NCBI RefSeq assembly: GCF_044751345.1
Contig: NZ_JBIWXY010000002.1
Coordinates: 310,001 to 374,000 of the forward strand
Length of the DNA stretch: 64,000 bases
Direction: 5' to 3'
Source: Methylobacillus methanolivorans
GTDB lineage: Bacteria; Pseudomonadota; Gammaproteobacteria; Burkholderiales; Methylophilaceae
In this document: positions 1 through 8,818 of the stretch, in pieces
How positions within the stretch are numbered: position 1 is the stretch's first letter
How the letters are laid out: each line of letters starts with the position of its first letter
Made by a program: the position numbers and the translations under genes
The notes under the pieces: generated by a model
The model's database searches: none
What the model was told of the DNA's origin: nothing
What the model saw: the letters and a program-made list of their open reading frames with translations, nothing else

Positions 1-292
1 ACGCCAGACATAGCGCCCGCAATTGCTGGATACCGTCTGGGTTGGGATTGGTCGTGATGAGGTGCAAGTCATGGGCTAATACCAAGGAGTCGTGGTCGCA
101 CAAGGTTTGCAACAAGTCGTTTTTGTCGACAAAGTGCAGGTAGATGGTCGTGGGGGAATAGTTCACCCGCTTGGCAATCTCGCGCATTGAAACGGCTTCG
201 ATACCACGCTCCACGAATAATTGACGCGCAGCATCAAGGATCAGCTTCCTGAGCTGGTCGCGTTCTTGCGGGGTCTTGACTCTTGGGGGCAT
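1..292 (-). CDS. TetR/AcrR-family transcriptional regulator, N-terminal part (3' end outside window)
   Basis: The minus strand reads from an ATG at 292 (MPPRVKTPQERDQLRKLILD...) into a typical TetR DNA-binding domain: helix 1 with ILDAARQLFVERG, then EAVSMREIAKRVNYSPTTIY as the helix-turn-helix and LHFVDKNDLLQTL as the helix after it. About 97 residues are present; the ligand-binding domain runs off the left edge, so the inducer cannot be guessed. A near-perfect palindrome lies 37 bases upstream of the start, which fits autoregulation. The family is sure; the regulated gene is not visible in the window. Confidence 0.9.
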   Translation of the reverse strand, partial: MPPRVKTPQERDQLRKLILDAARQLFVERGIEAVSMREIAKRVNYSPTTIYLHFVDKNDLLQTLCDHDSLVLAHDLHLITTNPNPDGIQQLRALCLA

Positions 293-328
293 GTACTCAC
301 GGCAGAAGTGATCAATGGAGATGATTAA

Positions 329-349
329 ACACTGTTAACTTAACAGTGT
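329..349. promoter_or_regulatory. Palindromic operator candidate for the TetR regulator
   Basis: Two 10-base arms, ACACTGTTAA and TTAACAGTGT, are perfect inverted repeats around one central C at 339. The element sits between the TetR start (292) and the next gene. TetR proteins bind palindromes of this size near their own promoters, so autoregulation is the likely role. The binding is inferred; the symmetry is seen directly. Confidence 0.7.
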
Positions 350-449
350 CAATCTTTGATATTTGCGTAGCCGCGTTAACGCAAAGTGAATACATCAGAC
401 CTGATCATGCTAACGATGGTCTTGTAGGGCGGAGGGATGAATCTCAAGA

Positions 450-473
450 AAACGGGAGCGATGACTCCCGTTT
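450..473 (-). terminator. Rho-independent terminator after pcm
   Basis: The arms are AAACGGGAG and CTCCCGTTT with a 6-base loop. Read on the minus strand, the stem is followed by TTTTCTT. It lies about 45 bases past the pcm stop. A second perfect short inverted repeat (CCTGCCTT/AAGGCAGG, 491-507) stands between it and pcm without a U tract. Confidence 0.75.
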
Positions 474-518
474 GATCGTGAATATGCTTGCCTGCCTTTA
501 AGGCAGGAATAGCAGTAT

Positions 519-1187
519 TTAGAAGCTGAATTTCTCAGGCTGAGGGGCGTTTTCCAGTTGTGCGAGCGAAGTCTCGAAGATCACATCCTGACGCAGGCTA
601 TCAGCGCTGATACGGCGCGAAATAATCGCTTCCATCACGGGAGGTTCGCCTATGACAGCAAATAAACGCCCACCAATATTGAGTTGTTCTGTCACTTGTG
701 GCGGTAGTGCGAGCGAGCCGGTAAACACAATCACATCATATGGGCCTTGTGCAGGCCAGCCTTGTGCACCATCGCCAACATGCAAAGTGACATTGTGGAT
801 GTTTTGTTCTGTCAGTCGTGCCTGGGCTTGATGGCTGAGTTCTGCGTTGATTTCCACGCTGTGTACTTCGCCTGCCAGCGAAGCCAGCAAGGCGGTGAAA
901 TAGCCGCTTCCCGTGCCAATTTCCAATACCTTGTCACTTGGTTGAATTTCCAAGGCTTGCAGGATGCGGCCCTCAAGTTTGGGAGAGAGCATGGTTTGGT
1001 CAAAACCGAGTGGGATTTCGATGTCGGCAAATGCAAGCCCACGATATTGGACCGGCACGAAAGCCTCGCGAGGTACTTGTCCCAAGAGGTCGAGCACTGT
1101 GCCATCCAGCACCTCCCAAGGGCGGATTTGCTGCTCTATCATGTTGAAGCGGGCTTGTTCTACATCATGGTGCATCACATTATCCAT
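519..1187 (-). CDS. pcm: Protein-L-isoaspartate O-methyltransferase
   Basis: This SAM-dependent methyltransferase repairs isoaspartyl residues in damaged proteins. The Rossmann motif I reads VLEIGTGSGYFTALLA, preceded by MLSPKLEGRILQAL, which is typical of the PCMT family; later strands read EVHSVEINAEL and YDVIVFTGS. The frame is open from a GTG at 1223, but a sigma70 promoter occupies 1209-1236, so that start would lie inside the -10 box. I place the start at the ATG at 1187 (MDNVMHHDVEQ), giving 222 aa; the next ATG at 1175 is also possible. No strong Shine-Dalgarno is visible. It is transcribed separately from the two-component genes upstream. Confidence 0.88.
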   Translation of the reverse strand: MDNVMHHDVEQARFNMIEQQIRPWEVLDGTVLDLLGQVPREAFVPVQYRGLAFADIEIPLGFDQTMLSPKLEGRILQALEIQPSDKVLEIGTGSGYFTALLASLAGEVHSVEINAELSHQAQARLTEQNIHNVTLHVGDGAQGWPAQGPYDVIVFTGSLALPPQVTEQLNIGGRLFAVIGEPPVMEAIISRRISADSLRQDVIFETSLAQLENAPQPEKFSF

Positions 1188-1208
1188 CGCGTGGCTGTCG
1201 GTCTGCCG

Positions 1209-1236
1209 ATTATAGCCTGCCACGGCAGAGTTTCAA
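1209..1236 (-). promoter_or_regulatory. Sigma70 promoter of pcm
   Basis: On the minus strand the -35 is TTGAAA (1236-1231), the spacer is 16 bases and the -10 is TATAAT (1214-1209). The spacer contains the short inverted repeat CTGCC-GT-GGCAG, a possible operator. Transcription would begin near 1202, just upstream of the ATG at 1187. Confidence 0.7.
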
Positions 1237-1255
1237 GCTCTAGGGAGTTTGCCGC

Positions 1256-2653
1256 TTAGTCTGGCAGCGGGCTTTCTTGGTCGTTATTGTCTTCCAGCTT
1301 GTAGCGGCTGAGCTTATACCAGAGTGAGCGTTCACTAATGTCCAGCAGGCGTGCTGCCTTGCTTTTGTTGCCCTTAGTTTGTTGCAGGGCAGTGCGGATC
1401 ATGTCCTTTTCCAGGGTTTCCGTTGCGATGGGTAATGACATATTCGCCTGGGTGGCCAATGTCATTGCCTCTGGAACAGCGGTGGTAGTGGTCGCTAGCG
1501 TGGCGTGTTGTGTGATGTCTGTGGGCAGGTGCTCCGTGCTGATGGTATCTCCGCCGCAGATGATGGCAGCTCGCTCCAGGATGTTCTGTAGTTCGCGGAT
1601 ATTGCCTGGCCATGTATAGGTTTGCAGCGTTTGTGCTGCTGCGTCGTCCAGGCTGAGTCCACGTGGCTTGAGAAAATGGGTGGCCAGTGCGGGGATGTCG
1701 CTCTTGCGTTCCCGCAATGGCGGCAAATCAATGCGGAATACGTTGAGACGGTAATACAGGTCCTCGCGCAATTTGCCATCGGCAATGGCCTGCAATGGGT
1801 CGCGGTTGGTTGCCGCTACCACGCGAATATCCACCGGGAGGCTGCGATTGCTGCCCAGGCGCTCAATCACTCCTTGTTGCAATGCGCGTAGCAGCTTGGC
1901 TTGTAGCCCGATAGGCATTTCCGTGACTTCATCAAGAAATAATGTGCCGCCATCGGCCATCTCGAATTTGCCGATACGGTTTTTCACTGCGCCGGTGAAC
2001 GCACCGCGTTCGTGGCCAAATAGCTCAGATTCCAACATATCACCGGGAATGGCCGCACAGTTGACGGCAACAAACAGGGCATCCTTGCGGGGTGAAAGCT
2101 GGTGGATTGCTTGAGCGACTAGCTCCTTGCCTGTGCCGGTCTCGCCAGCAATCAGCGTGGTGGCTTTTTCTGGTGCGACTTGCCTGATGGCCTGCTGTAA
2201 TTTTTGCATAGCCGGGCTTTGACCGATCAGTTGGGTATCTTGGCTGGCTTCAGCCCGTAAATAGCGATTTTCCAGTTTTAACCGGCTTAATGAGAGCGCG
2301 CGCTCAATGGCGATTTCCAGCGTGCTGAGGTCGAAAGGGCGCAGGATGTAATCAGATGCGCCTAGCTTCATGGCTTCTATTGCGGTAGAAATTTCCCCTT
2401 GTGCCGTGACGATAATGGAGGGGACATCAATACCTTCCTGCTGCATGGTGGCCAGCAGTTTCAGGCCGTCCATCACTGGCATGTGCAAGTCGCTGATCAC
2501 TAAATCTATGCCGCCTTGGCGCAAGATATCAAGCGCTTCGCGCCCGTTTTCTGCCAGCACCGGCTGATAGCCTGCTTGTTTGAGGCTGATTTCCAGCAGG
2601 CGGCGCATACTGGGTTCATCGTCCAGAGCGAGGATGTTCTTGAGTTTAGTCAT
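1256..2653 (-). CDS. Sigma54-dependent response regulator, NtrC family
   Basis: The 465 aa protein has the three-domain NtrC layout: an N-terminal receiver (LALDDEPSM acidic pair, phospho-acceptor Asp in ISDLHMP near residue 55), a central AAA+ domain (about 140-370) with Walker A GETGTGKE, the sigma54-contacting loop GAFTGA and Walker B GGTLFLDEV, and a C-terminal Fis-type helix (NKSKAARLLDISERSLWYKL). The normally conserved receiver lysine before PF is an arginine (YILRPFD). The gene lies 6 bases after its kinase, so the two form one transcription unit. It should activate sigma54 promoters. Its targets are unknown, and I found no clear sigma54 site in the adjacent divergent region. Confidence 0.93.
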   Translation of the reverse strand: MTKLKNILALDDEPSMRRLLEISLKQAGYQPVLAENGREALDILRQGGIDLVISDLHMPVMDGLKLLATMQQEGIDVPSIIVTAQGEISTAIEAMKLGASDYILRPFDLSTLEIAIERALSLSRLKLENRYLRAEASQDTQLIGQSPAMQKLQQAIRQVAPEKATTLIAGETGTGKELVAQAIHQLSPRKDALFVAVNCAAIPGDMLESELFGHERGAFTGAVKNRIGKFEMADGGTLFLDEVTEMPIGLQAKLLRALQQGVIERLGSNRSLPVDIRVVAATNRDPLQAIADGKLREDLYYRLNVFRIDLPPLRERKSDIPALATHFLKPRGLSLDDAAAQTLQTYTWPGNIRELQNILERAAIICGGDTISTEHLPTDITQHATLATTTTAVPEAMTLATQANMSLPIATETLEKDMIRTALQQTKGNKSKAARLLDISERSLWYKLSRYKLEDNNDQESPLPD

Positions 2654-2659
2654 GCGGGT

Positions 2660-4333
2660 TTACACTCCATTGCGCGGAAGCTGGATGACGAAAGTCGCGC
2701 CTTGATGATCATTGGGTTCAACATGGATGCTGCCATGATGAGCCAGGATGATTTGGCGCACAATCGCCAGCCCCAGGCCGATGCCGCCATTTCGTTGTGA
2801 GAAGAAGGGATCGAAAATCTGTTCCCGGTGTTCAGCTGTCACCCCGGGGCCATTATCAGAAACTGCAATGACAACCTGCGTTTGCGATTCCTCCAAATGA
2901 ATCGTGATCTTGCCGTTGGGGGGCAGGATTTGTATGGCATTGAGCAGTAGGTTAAGCATGACTTGGGTCATTTGCTCATCATCACACTCACAGATAATGT
3001 TCGAACTTGGCTGCAGCACAATCTCGATATTTTTCTTTGCAGCCTGGCTGCGCATCATTCCAGCGCACATTGTCACCAGTTCAGTGATGTTGGATGCTGA
3101 CAGCTCAGGGTGGCGCGGCTTGGCGGAGTCGACCAAAGTGTTGACCAACTTATTGAGCCGCTCGGTTTCTTTGATGATAAAACCGCAAATTTCCTGGCTT
3201 TCAGGGGCAAGGCTAGCATCACGCTGTAATAGCTGCGCGGATGAACGCAAGATGCCTAGCGGTGTGCGCACCTCATGGCTCATGGCTGCTGCCATCTCTC
3301 CGGCAACCGCAAGTTTTGCCGCCCTGGTCAGGCTTTGCTTGGAGTGATCAAGATCCTCCATCATTTTGGCAAAGGCACGAGACATTTCTGCAATTTCCTC
3401 CGGGCCGCCCGCGGGAGGTAGTGAGGCATCTGGATTGCGCAGAAAGCGGGTGGCAAACTCTGTCAGGCGTGCGACAGGGCGGGTAATGGCACGTGCTACC
3501 GGTATGGCAATCACAGTGGCCAGTAGCACTGTGATAAGTAGCAGGCCAGCAAAGATATAAGCCATCTGCCGAACTGGGGTAAGTGCTTGCGAACGGTTCT
3601 GTGCAATGCTGACCTGCCAGTTAAACCCCCGATAACCTTCGTAACCACTAGCGGTGGCATTGGCGACCAGGCGCCTGTTGTTCTGCGTTTTAGCCCAGCG
3701 ATCTGTCGCTGCAATCAGCTTGTCTTGTGCAAATAAGGCTGCGGCGCTACGGCCTGATATGCCGCTTTGCAGGATTTGTTCAATTTGCTGCCAGTTGAAT
3801 ACTACAACAATGGTGCCTAAGAGCTTGTCATCGTTGAAGTCGTCGTTAATGTCGGTATAAATGGGTAAACGATGGCCTTCAAGCTGGCCGAGCTTGATGA
3901 TCTTGTGCTGGATGAGGGTGTGTAACCAGGGCTTGAGCCTGGGCGCAAATGTCCCCAGGCGTGCCGGGTTGCTGGCTGCGATGATCATGTCTTGACGATT
4001 CACCACGTAAAGCTCGGTGTAAATATCCGAGTAGCTATCCTTGAGCTCGGTGAGGAAGGACGACAGGCGCTTGTCGATATCGCTGATACGTGCATCTTGC
4101 ATGACATCTAGCTCGCTCCAGGAACTGACGTTTTGCAAACGCTCGAACATCATGCGGTCGATTTCTAGGGCTGTTGCGGTGGTCTGCGTCTGCATGCCGT
4201 TCTGGATCGCGCTCTTGAGTGCGCTCCTGGCTTCGTAGAAAGCCAGGCCAGTGATCAAGATGGCAGGTAGCAGCACCGCCAACAGGAAGGCGAACAGCAA
4301 TAAATGCCGGATAGATAGCGCTTTTCGCCACAT
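2660..4333 (-). CDS. Membrane sensor histidine kinase
   Basis: The 557 aa protein has a first membrane helix (LLLFAFLLAVLLPAILITGLAF), a large periplasmic sensor region of about 230 residues resembling a Cache domain, a second helix (AYIFAGLLLITVLLATVIAI), a HAMP linker (VARAITRPVARLTEFATRF), the H-box MSHEVRTPLGILR near residue 350, then N-box LLNAIQILPP and G-boxes SDNGPGV and GGIGLGLAIV of the ATPase domain. It should phosphorylate the NtrC-type regulator encoded 6 bases downstream. The beta-barrel and phosphate-binding-like genes diverge from its start, making them candidate targets or ligand suppliers. The signal is unknown. Confidence 0.93.
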   Translation of the reverse strand: MWRKALSIRHLLLFAFLLAVLLPAILITGLAFYEARSALKSAIQNGMQTQTTATALEIDRMMFERLQNVSSWSELDVMQDARISDIDKRLSSFLTELKDSYSDIYTELYVVNRQDMIIAASNPARLGTFAPRLKPWLHTLIQHKIIKLGQLEGHRLPIYTDINDDFNDDKLLGTIVVVFNWQQIEQILQSGISGRSAAALFAQDKLIAATDRWAKTQNNRRLVANATASGYEGYRGFNWQVSIAQNRSQALTPVRQMAYIFAGLLLITVLLATVIAIPVARAITRPVARLTEFATRFLRNPDASLPPAGGPEEIAEMSRAFAKMMEDLDHSKQSLTRAAKLAVAGEMAAAMSHEVRTPLGILRSSAQLLQRDASLAPESQEICGFIIKETERLNKLVNTLVDSAKPRHPELSASNITELVTMCAGMMRSQAAKKNIEIVLQPSSNIICECDDEQMTQVMLNLLLNAIQILPPNGKITIHLEESQTQVVIAVSDNGPGVTAEHREQIFDPFFSQRNGGIGLGLAIVRQIILAHHGSIHVEPNDHQGATFVIQLPRNGV

Positions 4334-4447
4334 ATCATTCAGTGCGAGAATGCGCGCTATTGGGGGAAATCCAGAAGCTCATGCTCTGGCGATCTGTTAA
4401 GGGTGTAGGCCTGATTGGAATCACAGGTGGTTTGTCCGGAGAAAAAC

Positions 4448-5458
4448 ATGCGCATTATGCACTTGCTTCTTGTAGCCAGTGTAGCCTTGAGCCTGAGTAT
4501 CTGCAAGATTGCAGCCGCCGCAGATGAGGCCGATACCGGCCCTGGATTTCTCGATGGATTCAAACTGGGCGGCTATTCCAGTGCCGGTATCAATCTGCAT
4601 CCTGGTGGCAAGGCCGATGCCCGCTTGAATGAAGTGAGTTTGTTTGTCACCTGGGATAATGGTGGTCGCCTGCGCTTTTTCTCCGAACTTGAGGTGGAAA
4701 AACCACTGACTTGGTATAGCGGCGAAGGCACGACCGGGCGAGATTCCTATTTTGATGTCGAGCGTTTTTACCTCGATTACAACCTCTCTGAAAAGCTCAA
4801 TTTACGTAGTGGCCGCTTCCTGACGCCAACTGGGCGCTGGAACGTGGTGCATGCAGCGCCGCTGGTCTGGACATCATCACGCCCGTTGGTGACCAGTCGT
4901 TTGTTTCCTGAAGCGGTCAATGGTTTCATGGTGTATGGCGCTGCGCCTTTTTCTGACAAGGCTTTTGAATACAAATTCTTCATGGAAGCCGTGCAGGAGC
5001 GGCATCGTGACCGTGATGACAGCATTCCCTACAAAGATAGCAAGGGCATGCGTTTCGAGATCACGGGTAAATTCAATTGGGGTTTGTCGTTGCTGGAGAC
5101 GGCGGAGGACCTGCGTTACAGTGCCACGCGATATCGAATGGTTGGGCTGGATTTCATGGTGCAACACAAGGGCTGGGAATTCAGCGGCGAAACGCTGCAA
5201 CGCTTCTATACCAACGGGCACGATGGTGGCAGTGGTGCCTATCTGCAAGTGGTTGCTCCGTTGCAGGATCACTGGTTTGCGATTGGCCGTGTCGAAAATT
5301 TCAATCGGCCCGCGGAAGGCTCTAGCGAGCGCTGGGTCGTGGGGGCGGCCTGGCGGCCTGTGCCATCAAGAATTCTCAAGCTTGAATATGTCGGGGGGGA
5401 TCAAGAGCGTCTTGAGTCTCCCAAGGGTTTCATGGCTTCGTTTGCGATCCTGTTCTGA
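4448..5458 (+). CDS. Outer-membrane beta-barrel protein, porin-like
   Basis: The predicted product is 336 aa with a signal peptide (MRIMHLLLVASVALSLSICK, cleaved near AAA-ADEA) and alternating amphipathic strands ending in SFAILF, with the C-terminal Phe typical of outer-membrane barrels. The frame opens earlier at 4415, but the ATG at 4448 follows a good Shine-Dalgarno (GGAG) and begins the signal peptide. Recurrent motifs such as LRSGRFLTPTGRWNVVHAAPLVW resemble phosphate- or carboxylate-selective porin-like proteins. The next gene overlaps its stop by one base and encodes a periplasmic binding-like protein, so the pair may serve uptake or sensing of one ligand for the divergent two-component system. 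The substrate is not known. Confidence 0.75.
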   Translation: MRIMHLLLVASVALSLSICKIAAAADEADTGPGFLDGFKLGGYSSAGINLHPGGKADARLNEVSLFVTWDNGGRLRFFSELEVEKPLTWYSGEGTTGRDSYFDVERFYLDYNLSEKLNLRSGRFLTPTGRWNVVHAAPLVWTSSRPLVTSRLFPEAVNGFMVYGAAPFSDKAFEYKFFMEAVQERHRDRDDSIPYKDSKGMRFEITGKFNWGLSLLETAEDLRYSATRYRMVGLDFMVQHKGWEFSGETLQRFYTNGHDGGSGAYLQVVAPLQDHWFAIGRVENFNRPAEGSSERWVVGAAWRPVPSRILKLEYVGGDQERLESPKGFMASFAILF

Positions 5459-5937
5459 TGCGCTGGCTATTTCTTTTCCTGGGGTTGCACTTGTTGTTGC
5501 CTGTTGCAATGGCGGCAGAAGTGGCAACGATTGCCGTGATCGTACCCAAGGAGCAGAACCTGCATGCCTTCAGCAAGGCAGAGCTGGCGTTGGTGTTCTG
5601 GCGCAAGAAGCTCTACTGGGGCAATGGCAAGCGCATAGAGCCTGTTAACCTGGGGCCGGAGAGTGCCTTACGCCAGCGCTTCTCGCAGCTCATTCTCGAT
5701 AGTGTTCCAGAAGATCAGGTGGAGTACTGGAACGCGCTGTATTTTCACGGTACCTCGCCTCCACATGTCGTCCGCACACAGGAGGCTATGCTGCGTTACG
5801 TCGCAGAAACACCAGGCTCAATAGGCTATATTGATGCATGTAAGGTGGATAACCGCATCAAGCCTGTGGCCTGGTTGTTGTCTGACGGTAGCCTGAGCCA
5901 TCTTCCTCCCATATTGAGTTGCCCATCATCGTCTTGA
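5458..5937 (+). CDS. Small periplasmic phosphate-binding-like (PstS-like) protein
   Basis: The 159 aa product has a signal peptide (MRWLFLFLGLHLLLPVAMAA) followed by one PBP-like domain: VPKEQNLHAFSKAELALVFWRKKLYWGNGKRIEPVNL, then QRFSQLIL, then a conserved end (YVAETPGSIGYID). Single-domain proteins of this type are usually annotated as phosphate ABC transporter substrate-binding-like; full PstS is roughly twice this length. There is no ABC permease or ATPase nearby, so it more probably works with the porin-like protein or as a ligand-presenting partner of the divergent kinase. Its ATG overlaps the upstream stop (TGATG). The thiC promoter begins at its stop codon. Confidence 0.7.
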   Translation: MRWLFLFLGLHLLLPVAMAAEVATIAVIVPKEQNLHAFSKAELALVFWRKKLYWGNGKRIEPVNLGPESALRQRFSQLILDSVPEDQVEYWNALYFHGTSPPHVVRTQEAMLRYVAETPGSIGYIDACKVDNRIKPVAWLLSDGSLSHLPPILSCPSSS

Positions 5938-5962
5938 TCAAATCAGGGTTTTAACGTACATT
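5934..5962 (+). promoter_or_regulatory. Promoter of the thiC riboswitch transcript
   Basis: TTGATC (5934-5939), a 17-base spacer and TACATT (5957-5962) make a plausible sigma70 promoter. The predicted start near 5969 falls directly before the first strand of riboswitch helix P1 at 5971. The -35 overlaps the stop codon of the previous gene. Confidence 0.6.
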
Positions 5963-5970
5963 GCGCCAAT

Positions 5971-6062
5971 CGCTAGGGGTCTGCTTTTGTATTTGTAAGA
6001 ATACGATGGCAGTGAGAATTACCCTTTGAACCTGACGTGGATAATCCCACCGTAGGGAAGCG
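5971..6062 (+). promoter_or_regulatory. TPP (thi-box) riboswitch of thiC
   Basis: Conserved thi-box pieces are present in order: AGGGGT (5975-5980), a P3 stem CTGC/GCAG, TGAGA then TACCC, TTTGAACCTGA, GTGGATAATCCCAC and CGTAGGGAAGC. P1 closes as CGCT (5971-5974) with AGCG (6059-6062). Binding of thiamine pyrophosphate should lower thiC expression. The downstream platform appears translational: see the entry for 6109-6136. Confidence 0.95.
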
Positions 6063-6108
6063 CAGTTTGGTTTGATGGGGCAAGCTCTATTCTTTTCCCT
6101 ATTGGTAT

Positions 6109-6136
6109 TCCAAAAACGCTTCCCGCTATTTTTGGA
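6109..6136 (+). promoter_or_regulatory. RBS-masking hairpin of the thiC riboswitch (expression platform)
   Basis: TCCAAAAA (6109-6116) pairs perfectly with TTTTTGGA (6129-6136), burying part of the thiC Shine-Dalgarno GGAG (6134-6137). The 12-base loop contains CGCTTCCC (6117-6124), which is the exact complement of GGGAAGCG (6055-6062), the 3' strand of the aptamer. With TPP bound, that strand is held in the aptamer and the masking hairpin can form. Without TPP it can pair with the loop and free the RBS. The base pairing is seen; the switching is inferred. Confidence 0.65.
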
Positions 6137-6143
6137 GCCAATG

Positions 6144-8030
<1,887 letters not shown>

Positions 8031-8054
8031 TGGGGCGGGATGACATTGCCCGAT

Positions 8055-8091
8055 ACATAAAAACGGCCAGTGACACTGACCGTTTTTATGT
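8055..8091. terminator. Bidirectional terminator between thiC and doc
   Basis: A long inverted repeat with outer arms ACATAAAAACGG and CCGTTTTTATGT and inner CAGTG/CACTG, interrupted by one mismatch, gives a U-rich 3' side on both strands. It overlaps the doc stop codon at 8086-8088 and serves the two convergent genes. Confidence 0.85.
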
Positions 8092-8481
8092 TGGTACATT
8101 GCTGTGACGTCTTATCCAGTCTGCAAAAGCATCCTCACTGATATTGCCAGCAGCGACATCCAGCATAACAAGTACTTTGTCCGCATCGTTTGCTGCGAGA
8201 TTGCGGCCATTCAAACGCAAGAACAGTAATGTTGCCACAAATGCACTACGCTTGTTGCCGTCGGCAAAAGGATGGTTTTGAGCGATACCATAGCCATAGG
8301 CTGCTGCAAGTGCGGCTGCATCTGGAGTACTGTAGGCGGCTAACTGCTCTGGGCGAGCCAATGCAGATTCTAGCAAGCTCTGATCACGGATCCCCCTTAA
8401 TCCGCCGTGCTCAGCCAATTGTTCGTCATGCACGGCAATAATGATGGGTAGGGGAATCCATATCCAGTGATGCTGGCTCAT
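8086..8481 (-). CDS. doc: Doc-type Fic-domain toxin
   Basis: The 131 aa protein belongs to the death-on-curing branch of Fic proteins. The core motif HPFADGNKRSAFVA near residue 70 contains the catalytic His, the acidic residue and GNKR. The N-terminal PLPIIIAVHDEQLAEHGGLRGIRDQSLLESALARP is typical of Doc. In phage P1, Doc phosphorylates EF-Tu and stops translation; the same activity is presumed here. Its start overlaps the stop of the upstream antitoxin gene by four bases (ATGA), the usual toxin-antitoxin coupling. The partner is AbrB-like rather than Phd. All key residues are present, so the toxin is probably functional. Confidence 0.9.
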   Translation of the reverse strand: MSQHHWIWIPLPIIIAVHDEQLAEHGGLRGIRDQSLLESALARPEQLAAYSTPDAAALAAAYGYGIAQNHPFADGNKRSAFVATLLFLRLNGRNLAANDADKVLVMLDVAAGNISEDAFADWIRRHSNVPT

Positions 8482-8702
8482 TTTGCCAGCTCACGCAGTA
8501 CGGCGCGGTTTTCCTTCATAATTTTGCGTGCGAGTTCCATTTGCTGCTCGAACTCTTCGTTGTGCGGCGTAATGCTGAATCCATCAGGTGTTTCAGTGAC
8601 GAATAACTCATCGCCTTTTTCCAGTTTGAACTTGCCCAACAATTCCTTGGGCAGGATCACGCCCAGCGAGTTACCGATTTGGGTCAGTTTAAGTGTAGAC
8701 AT
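8478..8702 (-). CDS. AbrB/MazE-family antitoxin
   Basis: The 74 aa product has an N-terminal swapped-hairpin AbrB fold (STLKLTQIGNSLGVILPKELLGKFKLEKGDELFV) and a charged C-terminal helix (EEFEQQMELARKIMKENRAVLREL) likely to wrap the toxin. The frame is open to 8765, but the ATG at 8702 follows AAGG and begins the conserved fold; the extra codons would cover the operator. It should neutralise the Doc toxin and repress the operon through the inverted repeats just upstream. Confidence 0.88.
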   Translation of the reverse strand: MSTLKLTQIGNSLGVILPKELLGKFKLEKGDELFVTETPDGFSITPHNEEFEQQMELARKIMKENRAVLRELAK

Positions 8703-8721
8703 GACGTTTGCCTTATGGATG

Positions 8722-8758
8722 TTATAACTTTGGTTATAATACATGAGTATTATCATGT
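8722..8758. promoter_or_regulatory. Toxin-antitoxin operator: two adjacent inverted repeats
   Basis: Repeat one is TTATAAC-TTTG-GTTATAA (8722-8739). Repeat two is ACATGA-GTATTA-TCATGT (8741-8758). They lie 20 to 56 bases upstream of the antitoxin start, over AT-rich sequence that contains -10-like hexamers on the minus strand. Paired operators are usual for toxin-antitoxin autoregulation. The symmetry is seen; binding is inferred. Confidence 0.65.
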
Positions 8759-8818
8759 GCTCCAAATGCCTTGAGGCATAAGCCCGAATAGAGGTGGCTG
8801 CTATGCTAAAATTCCGCC

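Noticed and set aside
491..507. Second inverted repeat CCTGCCTT-T-AAGGCAGG as a terminator of pcm
   Set aside because: No U tract follows it on either strand; the hairpin at 450-473 is the better terminator. This one may only stabilise the 3' end.
4334..4447. Sigma54 promoter in the divergent region of the two-component system
   Set aside because: No GG-N10-GC spacing with flanking consensus on either strand; near matches have the wrong spacing.
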